In this document: in pieces, positions 1-8,266 of the stretch
How positions within the stretch are numbered: position 1 is the stretch's first letter
Layout: every line of letters begins with the position of its first letter
NCBI GenBank assembly: GCA_964515335.1
Contig: CAZETS010000016.1
Span: forward strand, 1-64,000
From: TMED88 sp964515335
GTDB lineage: Bacteria > Myxococcota_A > UBA9160 > UBA4427
Direction of reading: 5' to 3'
Length of the DNA stretch: 64,000 nt
Program-made: the position numbers and the translations under genes
The notes under the pieces: generated by a model
The model's input: only the letters and a program-made list of their open reading frames with translations
What the model was told of the DNA's origin: nothing
Database searches by the model: none

Positions 1-50
1 GAACCGAGATCAAGCAGAAATCATGCCAGGCACAATCCTCGATCCACCGT

Positions 51-839
51 TCAGCCCTTCTGCTCGCGCCCCCTGGCCGTCACCTGGCGCCGGGCGACGG
101 CGATCTTCGCCGGGTCGATCTGCGAGGACAGCTCGCGGTTGGCCTCGCGCTCGAGCTTCATGCCGTCGCCGAAGGTGGCCGCGAAGCCGCGGTCGATCAC
201 GCTCTTGTAGGCGGCCACCATGCCCGGCTGGCACGAGAGCATGTCGCGCGCGAGGCCGCGGCAGACGTCCATCAGCTCGGCGGGCGCGACCACGCGGTTC
301 AGCAGCCCCCATGCCGCGGCCTGCTCGGCCGAGAGGAAGTTGCCCGTCAGCGAGAGCTCCTTCGCGCGGTAGATCCCGATGACGCGAGAGAGCCGCTGGC
401 TGAGCCCCCACCCGGGCATGATGCCCACGCGCGCGTGGGTGTCCGCGAAGCGGGCGTTCGTCGAGCCGATCAGCACGTCGCAGGCCAGCGCCAGCTCGAA
501 GCCGCCGGTGACCGCGACGCCGTTGATGGCGCCGATGATCGGGCGGTCGAAGGCGTCCATGGCGCGCGCCGGGTTCGCGGCGGTCACCGCCTCGTCGACG
601 TCGGGCGGGGTGTCGGTCTCGCCGCCGAGCTCCTTCAGGTCGAGGCCCGCGCTGAAGGCGCGCTCGCCGGCACCGGTGAGGATCACCGCGCCGATCTCGT
701 CGTCGTCGCGCAGCGCGTCGAAGGCGCGGGCGATCTCGGCGCGGAGCCGACGCGAGAGCGCGTTCATCGCCTCGGGTCGATTGAGGGTGACGGTGGCGAT
801 CCCCCCCTTCTTCTCCACCAGCAGCACGTCCTCGGCCAT
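51..839 (-). CDS. Enoyl-CoA hydratase/isomerase family protein
   Basis: Crotonase-fold acyl-CoA enzyme of 262 aa, a normal family length. The CoA-binding and oxyanion segments are visible (SAGLDLKEL near 63-71; NGVAVTGGFELAL near 106-118). Of the two hydratase glutamates, the first is replaced (ADTHARVGIMPGWG has His at the usual Glu position, about 135), while the second is kept in KELSLTG (E161). This pattern occurs in a recognised subfamily whose reaction may not be simple hydration, so only the family is assigned. The start was chosen at MAEDVLL because GAGGAGG lies 6 nt upstream; the reading frame continues 15 codons further upstream without a better site. It is monocistronic or the last gene of an operon running off the left edge. 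Confidence 0.9.
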   Translation of the reverse strand: MAEDVLLVEKKGGIATVTLNRPEAMNALSRRLRAEIARAFDALRDDDEIGAVILTGAGERAFSAGLDLKELGGETDTPPDVDEAVTAANPARAMDAFDRPIIGAINGVAVTGGFELALACDVLIGSTNARFADTHARVGIMPGWGLSQRLSRVIGIYRAKELSLTGNFLSAEQAAAWGLLNRVVAPAELMDVCRGLARDMLSCQPGMVAAYKSVIDRGFAATFGDGMKLEREANRELSSQIDPAKIAVARRQVTARGREQKG

Positions 840-957
840 CGCGATGCCTCCTCGAGAGCCCGCGGGGCGCGGGCCGGTCGGCAAGCATAGGCGAGGGAGC
901 GAGCGCAGGGCCGTCGCCCCGGGGCAGCTTTGGCGGCGAAACTCCGGGAGAGCGAGG

Positions 958-1320
958 CTAGAACTCGAGCTCGAGGCTCACGATCGCGCGGCCCGCGCCC
1001 GGGGCGTCGAAGTTGAGCTGCATCTCGCTCTGGTTCACACGAAACGCGGCCGCGTAGTGGATGGCCTTGATGCGGCGGTCGCTGAATCCACCCCAGACGC
1101 GCTGATCGGCGAGCGTGGCCGTGCGCGTCAGATCGACGGCCACCGCCGACTCCGGCGCGGATGGCAGCGCCGGGAGGTAGCGGCTCTCAGCCGGCGCGCC
1201 GGGCCGCAGATCGCCGAATCCGGGTGGAGCCGGGGGACCCCCCTCCTCGGGACCCAGCGCCAGCGCGGCCGGCGCGGCGAGCAGAGCGCCGGCGAGCAGG
1301 GCGCCGAACAGGGCATGCAC
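958..1320 (-). CDS. Small exported protein of unknown function
   Basis: I do not recognise this 120-aa protein. From a GTG start preceded by AAGGGGGG, it begins with a hydrophobic stretch (ALFGALLAGALLAAP) ending in an Ala-rich signal-peptidase-like site, so export is likely. The mature part is a Pro-rich linker and then a compact domain ending in alternating hydrophobic residues (AIVSLELEF), which could be a small beta-rich or outer-membrane-associated domain. A longer reading upstream would add a low-complexity Arg/Gly run and was rejected. It lies downstream of a structured intergenic region on the same strand (1470-1570), which may be its leader. Confidence 0.55.
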   Translation of the reverse strand: MHALFGALLAGALLAAPAALALGPEEGGPPAPPGFGDLRPGAPAESRYLPALPSAPESAVAVDLTRTATLADQRVWGGFSDRRIKAIHYAAAFRVNQSEMQLNFDAPGAGRAIVSLELEF

Positions 1321-1469
1321 GCCCCCCTTCCCGCCTCGGCCTTCTCGCGGGCCCTGCCCTTCTCGGCCTCTACCTCTACCGGTTTGCCTCGTGCTCGTGC
1401 GGGCCGACATCGCTCCTCACCGACAAACACCCTTCCCGCGTGGCGTCGATCAGGAAGAATGCAAGCCAC

Positions 1470-1570
1470 GTACCCGGCCCAACCCCCGGGGTCGGATCGC
1501 AAGTATCCGACTTATCGGGACTTTCTACCGTGACGCAGATCACCGGCAGAAAGCCTGGGAAGCGGATTGC
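1470..1570 (-). other. Structured intergenic segment, candidate leader RNA
   Basis: Three nested or adjacent inverted repeats lie within 100 nt: CCCGG/CCGGG around 1473-1490, a perfect 7-bp stem GTCGGAT/ATCCGAC (1491-1497 with 1505-1511), and CTTTCT...AGAAAG around 1521-1552 enclosing CCGTGA/TCAC. The segment is between the NUDIX stop (1586) and the start of the small exported protein (1320), both on the minus strand. It has no convincing coding content. It could be a terminator cluster for the NUDIX gene or a 5' leader for the exported protein. Confidence 0.35.
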
Positions 1571-1585
1571 CACTCTGTGCACCCC

Positions 1586-2293
1586 TCACGGGGCCAGCGG
1601 AAACGCTGTTCCGTCGCGCAACAGCGCGGCCTTGCGGCCGAGGCGGAGGAGGCTCTCGTCCGCGCCCACGTCCCCCAGCGACTCGAAGGGAAACCAGGCC
1701 AGGTCCGAGGACTCCTCGCTCATGACCAGGGGCTGGTCGGGCCCGGCGACGAGCAGAAAGCGTATGTCGTGGTGCTCGTGCTCGGGCTCGCCCGGCCGCG
1801 CCGGGATGCGGTGCACGTCGACGTCGATCGGCACGGGCGGCAGACGGCCCGGCCCGCTCGAGCCGGCCTCGGGGTCGATCAGCGAGAACGACTGCATGCC
1901 CGATTCCTCGCGGGCCTCGCGCAGCGCCACGCGGAGCACGTCGCCGTCGCCGTCGGCGTGACCACCGAGCTGCAGCCAGCGACCCAGCTTGCGGTGGCGG
2001 GTGAGCAGGAAGCGGCGGCGGTCGTGGGAGAGGATCCAGGTCGATGCGGTGACGTGCCCGGGCAGGCAGGTGCGCTCGAAGCACTCTTCGTGCGAGACGA
2101 CGAGCCCGCGCACCCGTCCGACCATCTCGCCCTCGTCGGGGTGGCGCGCCTCGTAGCGGGTGAGCGCAGCGAGTAGCGGGCGTCGGTGGATGGCGGCGCA
2201 CCTCGGTGGGGTGCTCGGGACGGGTGCAGGTCGCGAGCGCGCGACGGACGCGCTTGACCCGAGCGACGAGAGTCCACAACTTCGGGTGCGCAT
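1586..2293 (-). CDS. NUDIX hydrolase
   Basis: Predicted NUDIX pyrophosphohydrolase acting on an unknown nucleoside-diphosphate-linked substrate. The Nudix box is at about residues 111-134 with REAREESGM intact in canonical spacing, preceded by the LGGHADGD segment seen in a family of about 180 aa. The first glutamate of the G-x5-E part is Gly here. Family members usually begin near the LLAALTRYEARHP segment (about 2200), but no ATG, GTG or TTG exists there in frame. The only nearby ATG is at 2293, overlapping the glnE start in the palindrome CATG, and gives 235 aa. The true start may therefore be a rare codon (ATC near 2185) or the 2293 ATG. Confidence 0.82.
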   Translation of the reverse strand: MRTRSCGLSSLGSSASVARSRPAPVPSTPPRCAAIHRRPLLAALTRYEARHPDEGEMVGRVRGLVVSHEECFERTCLPGHVTASTWILSHDRRRFLLTRHRKLGRWLQLGGHADGDGDVLRVALREAREESGMQSFSLIDPEAGSSGPGRLPPVPIDVDVHRIPARPGEPEHEHHDIRFLLVAGPDQPLVMSEESSDLAWFPFESLGDVGADESLLRLGRKAALLRDGTAFPLAP

Positions 2294-5276
2294 GAGTGAT
2301 GCGCAAGAGCCCGACGGCGAGCGGCTCCTGAAGGACGGACCGAGCGGGTCGCCTGCCGCGGTGGCGGCCGTGCGTGCCGCACTCGGCCGGGCCCCGGATC
2401 CGGACGCGGCCACCCGCCTCGCGGACGGGGTCCTCGAGGCGCGGCTGCCGGACGGCGCGCGGGTCTACGAGGCGGTCGCCGGGCACGCCGACCCGGAGCG
2501 CGCGCAGAAGCTCGGCCGGATCCTCCTGGCCGTCTGCGGCGTCGCGCCGTTTCTCGCCGCGCAGCTGCGCCGCCACCCCGAGTGGCTCGTCGACCTGCTG
2601 GACGACGACCTGACGCGGCCTCGCGATCCGGACGCCTCGCGTCGCGCCCTCGACCGGGCACTCGCCGAGGACACCGACGCGGCCGCCGTCCTGCGCCGTC
2701 ACAAGTACCGCGAACTCGCGCGCATCACGATCCGCGACGCCGACCCGAACTGGGTTCCCCTCGACGAGTCCGGCGTCACCCTGCAGGAGGTGTCCGATCT
2801 CGCCGACGTACTGCTCGAGCGCGCCATGATGGAGGCCGAGCGAACCCTGGCCGCGCAGCTCGGCCCGGCCGTCTGGTACACGACCGACGGCGAGCGCGCT
2901 TCGCTCGGGCTCGCGGTGCTGGCACTCGGCAAGCTGGGCTCGCAGGAGCTCAACTACTCGTCGGACGTCGACCTCGTCTACGTGCACGCGTCGCCGCCCG
3001 CCTCCCTGGCCGCCGAGCCGCCGGAGGGAGAGGACGGTGCGCGCGCGGCGCCGTCCGTCTACTTCACGCGACTCGCCCAGGCGTTCGGTCGACTCGTCGC
3101 GGACACGACCGCCGACGGATTCCTCTACCGCGTCGACCTCGACCTGCGACCGGAGGGCGCGCAGGGCGCCGTCGTCTCCAGCCAGAACAGCCTCGAGACC
3201 TACTACGAGGCCTGGGCCGACACCTGGGAGCGCGCCGCCTTCATGAAGGCCCGCGCCGTCGCGGGCGATACCGCTCTGGGCTGGCGCTTGATCCGCGCGC
3301 TGGCGCCGATCATCTACCACTCGACGCGCGACTACCGCGGCATCGAGAGCATCCGTCGGCTGAAGACGCGCGTCGAGGAGGCGCACCGCAACGGCCAGGC
3401 CGGCTTCAACGTCAAGATCGACCCGGGCGGCATCCGCGACGTCGAGTTCGTCGCCCAGGCCCTGCAGCTGCTGCACGGTGGGCGCATTCCGCAGGTGCGC
3501 GAGAGGTCGACCCAGGCGGCGCTGCGCAGCCTCGCCGCCGTCGGCGTGATTCCCCGGGCCGACGCCGACGCGCTGCTCGAAGCCTATCGCTTCCTGCGCC
3601 GCGTCGAGAACCGCATCCAGATGGAGGCCGAAAAGCAGAGGCACGTGGTGCCGGCAAACGACGACGATCGCCGCCGGCTGGCCCTGGTGAGCGGCTTCGA
3701 GGGAGAGAGCGCCCTCGAGGCCTTCGACGCCAAGCTCGCGACGGTTCGCGGCACGGTGAGATCGTTGGTCGAAGCCTCCTTCGGCGACGACGGCCGCGAC
3801 CGGATCCGCGAGCTCTTCGATCGCCACGCCCACCGCCTGGCCGCGCAGCCGGGCATGGCGCCGCTGCTCGACGATCTCGCCAGCCGCTTCGCCCGCAGCG
3901 TCGATTCGGTTCCGGATCCCGAGCGCGCGCTCAACAACCTCGATCGCTTCCTCGAGAGCGTCGGCTCGCGACGCTTCTACTACGAGCTGCTTCTCGAGCG
4001 CCCCGAGCTCGTCGATCGCCTCACCGCGACCTTCAGCGCTTCGCGCTTCCTCTCTTCGTACCTCGCGAGCCATCCGCGGCTGATCGAGCCGGTCTTCGCC
4101 GACCCGAACGTGCTGTTGTTGTCGCGCGACGAGCTCGAGGCCGACCTCACCGACACCCGGAGCGAGCTCGACGACTCGGAGGAGACCGCGCTCGACGCGC
4201 TGCGGATCTTCCAGCATCGCCAGGTCGTCAACGTGGGCCTGCTCGATCTCGACGGAAAGGTCGACCGCGCCCAGGTCGAGGGGGCGCTGACGGAGATCGC
4301 CGAGGTGTGCCTCGAGGCGGGCCTCGCCCTCGCCGAGGCACAGCTCGCCAGCAGCCGCGACGGCATCCCCGACGCCGCTGCACGCGGCAGCTACCTGGTG
4401 GTCGGCATGGGGAAGCTCGGCAGCCGCGAACTCGGCTACGGGAGCGACCTCGACCTGATCTTCCTCTACGACCTGCTTCCCGAGGACGCCAGCGCCCAGG
4501 CGACCGCCCAGCACTACTTCGTGCGGCTCACCCAGCGGCTGATCTCGGCACTGCAGACCTCGACGAGCGAGGGCAGCTGCTACGAGATCGACGCCCGGCT
4601 GCGACCGTCGGGCAACCAGGGCACCCTCGTGACGTCCTTCCAGGCCTTCGAGCGCTACCACGACCAGAGCGCCGCGGTCTGGGAGCGCCAGGCGCTGTTG
4701 CGGGCCCGGCCCGTGGCCGGCAGCAGCGAGCTCGCCGAGCGCTTCGAGGCGCTGCGAAGGCGCATCCTCGAGCAACCGCTGCCGGACGACTTCGTGGGCG
4801 AGGTGGACGGCATCCGCAAGCGGATGGAGGACGAGCTCGCGAAGGAGACCGGCGCGAAGCGGAACTTCAAGACCGGGCGTGGAGGTCTGCTCGACGTCGA
4901 GACGATCGTGCAGCTCCTGCAGCTGCGCGCCGGCCGCGACCACCCCGAGCTGCTCGAGGCCGGCCGGCTCGAGGGGCACCTCGAACGCGTCGAGGCCGTC
5001 GACCTGATCGATCCGCGCGAGGCCGACACGCTGCGCGAGGGCTGGGAGTTCCTACAGCAGCTCGCCGGCCGCCTGCGCATCGTCGAGAACCGCTCGATCT
5101 CCGATCTCGACGCCGAGCGCGGCGACCTCGAATCGCTCGCGCGCCACGTCGGCTACGCGGCCGGCGACCGCGAAGGCGGCGCGCGCCGCGCCCTGCTTCG
5201 CGACTACCGGCACCACACCGAGAGCATCCGCGAGGTCTACGACCGCTTCGTGGCGCGCGCCGCGGACGCGACCTGA
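2292..5276 (+). CDS. glnE: Bifunctional glutamine synthetase adenylyltransferase/deadenylase
   Basis: GlnE adds AMP to, and phosphorolytically removes it from, glutamine synthetase, tuning its activity to nitrogen status through PII. The 994-aa protein, slightly longer than the E. coli enzyme, has two nucleotidyltransferase halves. The N-terminal deadenylylase half carries GKLGSQELNYSSDVDL near residues 213-228, and the C-terminal adenylyltransferase half carries GKLGSRELGYGSDLDL near 707-722, each with the G-S-x9-D-x-D metal motif. The start MSDAQEPDG was chosen because the upstream extension is low-complexity and overlaps the NUDIX gene. It is functionally linked to amt-glnK at 19.3-21.2 kb but is not adjacent to glnA or glnD in this window. 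Confidence 0.96.
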   Translation: MSDAQEPDGERLLKDGPSGSPAAVAAVRAALGRAPDPDAATRLADGVLEARLPDGARVYEAVAGHADPERAQKLGRILLAVCGVAPFLAAQLRRHPEWLVDLLDDDLTRPRDPDASRRALDRALAEDTDAAAVLRRHKYRELARITIRDADPNWVPLDESGVTLQEVSDLADVLLERAMMEAERTLAAQLGPAVWYTTDGERASLGLAVLALGKLGSQELNYSSDVDLVYVHASPPASLAAEPPEGEDGARAAPSVYFTRLAQAFGRLVADTTADGFLYRVDLDLRPEGAQGAVVSSQNSLETYYEAWADTWERAAFMKARAVAGDTALGWRLIRALAPIIYHSTRDYRGIESIRRLKTRVEEAHRNGQAGFNVKIDPGGIRDVEFVAQALQLLHGGRIPQVRERSTQAALRSLAAVGVIPRADADALLEAYRFLRRVENRIQMEAEKQRHVVPANDDDRRRLALVSGFEGESALEAFDAKLATVRGTVRSLVEASFGDDGRDRIRELFDRHAHRLAAQPGMAPLLDDLASRFARSVDSVPDPERALNNLDRFLESVGSRRFYYELLLERPELVDRLTATFSASRFLSSYLASHPRLIEPVFADPNVLLLSRDELEADLTDTRSELDDSEETALDALRIFQHRQVVNVGLLDLDGKVDRAQVEGALTEIAEVCLEAGLALAEAQLASSRDGIPDAAARGSYLVVGMGKLGSRELGYGSDLDLIFLYDLLPEDASAQATAQHYFVRLTQRLISALQTSTSEGSCYEIDARLRPSGNQGTLVTSFQAFERYHDQSAAVWERQALLRARPVAGSSELAERFEALRRRILEQPLPDDFVGEVDGIRKRMEDELAKETGAKRNFKTGRGGLLDVETIVQLLQLRAGRDHPELLEAGRLEGHLERVEAVDLIDPREADTLREGWEFLQQLAGRLRIVENRSISDLDAERGDLESLARHVGYAAGDREGGARRALLRDYRHHTESIREVYDRFVARAADAT

Positions 5277-5298
5277 GGCCTGCCGGCGCCCCGGCGCC

Positions 5299-6789
5299 TC
5301 AGAAAGGCAGACCGAACGCCGCCACGAAGTTGATGTCCTCCGGCGAGAAGCCCACGTCGAGCCGGAAGACCGCCGCACGCTCGAGACCGATGCGCACGCC
5401 GAACCCGTACGACTGCGACACCGTCGAGGAGAAGATGTCCTGCCAACGGGGCGCGACCGCGCCCACGTCGTAGAAGGCCGCGAAACCGACGCGCTCGATG
5501 CGGACGTTCCGGGTGATCGGAATGCCGCGCGGAAGCACCCAGAAGCGGTACTCGGCGCTGGCGTACCAGGACGAACGATCGCGCCAGCGACCGGCTATGT
5601 AGCCGCGAAGCGTGTCGCGACCGCCGAGGGTCGGCAGCACGTAGAACGGCAGGACGCCGCTGGTGGCCTGGGTGAAGAACCCGAACGCCAGGGTGTCGGT
5701 CGGAGGATGCTGCTCGAAGGCGTCGCCACCGTCGTGGAAGAGGCCGGGCACCTCGAAGATCTTCGAGCCGAATACGGTGTAGAGCGCCCCCACGTTGCCG
5801 CCGGTCTGGGCGAGCAGCGCGTCGACCCGGGCGCCGAGCTCGTGCCCCCGGTAGGGATTGCGCTGGCTGTCGCGGGTGTCCCAGCGCAGCTCGACCCCCA
5901 GGCTGCCGAAGTTCCAGTCGTCGAAGGCGTCGAACAGCAGCGGGAAGCGCGCGGCCATGTCGAAGGCGCCCTGCACGGTTCCGTTTCCGAGCAGGTGCGC
6001 CTGGGTGTCGATACTTGCCTCGAGGACGAGGTCGTCGACGGGCTTCGGCAGCGAGTACGACAGGCCGGTCGAGATCTGCACCGACTCGTCCAGGTAGCTG
6101 CTCCCGTTGGACGGGAGCGAGTCGGGCCCGAAGCCGAAGAATCGCCGCGTCAGCGTCTTGCTGTAGAAGACGCGCGCGAAGACCCAGCTGCGCTCCTCCT
6201 GGATGACCCCGCCGGTCGGCAGGTCGCGCGTCTTCAGCATGCGCCGCCAGGCGATGCCGTATTGCTGCTGCCCCTTCGTCGTGTACGACAGAAAGATGCC
6301 GGCGAACTCGCGCCGGCGCTGACGACGGAAGTCGATGTCGGTAAAGCCGACGCCGAAGCCGGTCCCGACGTCCTGGTTGTTGAAGACGAACGGCGCGATG
6401 AAGCTGCTGACGAGGAAGCGCTGGAAGATGTTGCCGGGCTTGATGCGGCCTTCGGGGATGTAGCGCCAGCGCTCGGGCTTATCGATGTCGGCCGGCAGCG
6501 GCACCTTGGGGATGCGGCCGTTCTTGTCCATGCCGTCCCAGGGGTCGTAGGCGTCCTCCTCGGACTCCCCCGTCACCTCTGGCGCATCTGGCGCGTCCGG
6601 CGCGGCGGCGACCGCATCGGAGGACCCGCCCGGCGCTTCGGCGCTCGCTCCCGTCCGGGTTTCGGCGGCGGCGCCCGACGCGATCGCGACCGGCAGCCAG
6701 AGCCCCAGCAGGAGCGCGACCCACGAGCGTGGAAGAGGGCCCCGTTTCGGAGCGTCCAGCCCCACGCGAACCACCTCGGCGAGCGTCAT
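5299..6789 (-). CDS. BamA/TamA-type (Omp85) outer-membrane barrel without POTRA domains
   Basis: Predicted 496-aa outer-membrane protein. It has a signal peptide (WVALLLGLWLPVAIASGAAA), an acidic low-complexity linker to about residue 110, then a 16-strand-type beta barrel of the bacterial surface antigen family. The hallmark loop-6 motif is GGRDTLRGY near 385-393, and the chain ends in Phe (AAFGLPF), a BamA-recognised beta signal. There is no room for POTRA domains between the linker and barrel, unlike BamA or TamA. It begins 21 nt after the glutathione reductase stop and is probably co-transcribed with it. Substrate or role is unknown; a stand-alone barrel of this type is sometimes the translocator partner of patatins, but the patatin here is 50 kb away. 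Confidence 0.85.
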   Translation of the reverse strand: MTLAEVVRVGLDAPKRGPLPRSWVALLLGLWLPVAIASGAAAETRTGASAEAPGGSSDAVAAAPDAPDAPEVTGESEEDAYDPWDGMDKNGRIPKVPLPADIDKPERWRYIPEGRIKPGNIFQRFLVSSFIAPFVFNNQDVGTGFGVGFTDIDFRRQRRREFAGIFLSYTTKGQQQYGIAWRRMLKTRDLPTGGVIQEERSWVFARVFYSKTLTRRFFGFGPDSLPSNGSSYLDESVQISTGLSYSLPKPVDDLVLEASIDTQAHLLGNGTVQGAFDMAARFPLLFDAFDDWNFGSLGVELRWDTRDSQRNPYRGHELGARVDALLAQTGGNVGALYTVFGSKIFEVPGLFHDGGDAFEQHPPTDTLAFGFFTQATSGVLPFYVLPTLGGRDTLRGYIAGRWRDRSSWYASAEYRFWVLPRGIPITRNVRIERVGFAAFYDVGAVAPRWQDIFSSTVSQSYGFGVRIGLERAAVFRLDVGFSPEDINFVAAFGLPF

Positions 6790-6810
6790 GCCGTTCGTCG
6801 GGACTCGCGC

Positions 6811-8175
6811 TCAGCCACTCGTGACCGGCTGCCGCATGGTGACCAGCTCTTCGGCGGCGGTCGGATGGATGCCGATCGTAGCGTCGAGCTGATCCTTGGT
6901 GAGCCCGGCCTTCACCGCGACCGCGAACCCCTGCACGATCTCGCCCGCGTCGTGTCCCACCATGTGAACGCCGAGCACGCGCCCGGTGGCGTGTTCGACG
7001 ACGAGCTTCATCATGGTGCGCGAGCCCGAGCGCGTGAGCGTCTGCTTGAGGGCGCGGAACGTCGAGCGGTAGACGTCGACGCGGCCGACCTTTGCGCGCG
7101 CCTCGCTCTCGGTGAGGCCCACGGTCGCCGCCGGCGGCTGCGCGAAGACCGCCGCCGGCACGGCCTCGTGGACCGGCATCATGGGCGTACCGTTGAACAG
7201 CGTGTTGGCGAGGCAGATCCCCTCGTGGATCGCGACGGGCGTCAGGTTGATGCGGTCCGTGACGTCGCCGATGGCGTGGATGCTCGGCACGGACGAGCAC
7301 GAGTACTCGTCGACGACGACCGCCCCGTTCTCGTCGAGCTCGACACCCACCTCCTCGAGGCCGATTCCCCTGCTGTTCGGATTGCGCCCGGTGGCGCAGA
7401 GCAGGTAGTCGGCCTCGACGAGGCCCCCGTCGTCGAGGGTCGCCCGCACCCCGTCCTGCGTGGGCTCGACCTTGACCGCACGGTGGTCGAAGCGCAGGTC
7501 GATGCCCTTCTCGCGCATCTCTTCGGCGAGGTGGGTGCGGATGTCGTCGTCGAATCCGCGCAGGAAGAGCGAGCCGCGATAGAGCTGGCACACCTCGACG
7601 CCGAGCCCGTGGAAGATGCACGCGAACTCGACCGCGATGTAGCCGCCGCCCACGACGATCACCCGCTTCGGCAGATCCTTCAGGTAGAAAGCCTCGTCGG
7701 ACGTGATCGCGTGCTCGACGCCCTCGATCTCGGGCGGGCGATGCGCCGTGCTACCCGTCGCCACCAGGATGTGGCGCGCCGTGAAGCGGCGATCGCCCAT
7801 CGCGACGGTGTGGGGGCCCTCGGCCGTGGCCCGCCCATCGAGGCGCTCGACGTCGGCGTCGTCGAGCAGCCGGGCATAGACGCCGTTCAGCCGCTCGATC
7901 TCACGGTTCTTGTTGGCGATCAGGGTCGGCCAGTCGAAGTGCGCCTCGCCCACCGTCCACCCGTAGCCGTCGGTCGCCTCGGCCATCTCTTCCTGGAAGG
8001 CCGACGCGTAGACGAAGAGCTTCTTCGGAATGCAGCCGACGTTCACGCAGGTGCCGCCGAGAAAGCGCTCCTCGGCGATCGCCACCCGGGCGCCGAAGGA
8101 GGCCGAGAGGCGGCTGGCGCGAACGCCCCCCGAGCCCGCGCCGATCACGAAGAGGTCGTAGTCGAATCCGGACAT
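6811..8175 (-). CDS. gor: Glutathione-disulfide reductase
   Basis: Class I flavoprotein disulfide reductase, 454 aa, reducing glutathione disulfide with NADPH in the cytosol. It has the FAD-binding GAGSGG near residues 12-17, the redox-active pair in GGTCVNVGCIPKK (C43, C48), a second Rossmann motif GGGYIAVEFA, and the C-terminal HPTAAEE carrying the catalytic His-Glu. The CVNVGC spacing and the HPTAAEE tail match glutathione reductase rather than dihydrolipoamide dehydrogenase or mercuric reductase. The start MSGFDYD is the first sensible Met; upstream codons are low-complexity. It is divergent from the CobW-type gene and followed by the Omp85 gene. Confidence 0.93.
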   Translation of the reverse strand: MSGFDYDLFVIGAGSGGVRASRLSASFGARVAIAEERFLGGTCVNVGCIPKKLFVYASAFQEEMAEATDGYGWTVGEAHFDWPTLIANKNREIERLNGVYARLLDDADVERLDGRATAEGPHTVAMGDRRFTARHILVATGSTAHRPPEIEGVEHAITSDEAFYLKDLPKRVIVVGGGYIAVEFACIFHGLGVEVCQLYRGSLFLRGFDDDIRTHLAEEMREKGIDLRFDHRAVKVEPTQDGVRATLDDGGLVEADYLLCATGRNPNSRGIGLEEVGVELDENGAVVVDEYSCSSVPSIHAIGDVTDRINLTPVAIHEGICLANTLFNGTPMMPVHEAVPAAVFAQPPAATVGLTESEARAKVGRVDVYRSTFRALKQTLTRSGSRTMMKLVVEHATGRVLGVHMVGHDAGEIVQGFAVAVKAGLTKDQLDATIGIHPTAAEELVTMRQPVTSG

Positions 8176-8266
8176 CTCTGGGGTGGCTCTCCTCGGCGGA
8201 CCGTACGGGCCGCACGGGTCGCTCGCGTGCGGCGGGCCGGGCGGCGATGCCCTATTGATCTCGCCC

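Noticed and set aside
1440..1580. Possible c-di-GMP-I (GEMM) riboswitch
   Set aside because: GCAAGCCACG resembles one conserved GEMM segment, but the other invariant segments are not in the right order, and the downstream plus-strand gene is glnE 700 bp away.
1512..4979. A 1155-codon open frame antisense to glnE
   Set aside because: It is the antisense shadow of a GC-rich gene: no domain is recognisable, composition is Arg/Ala/Val-biased, and glnE on the other strand has both catalytic motifs.
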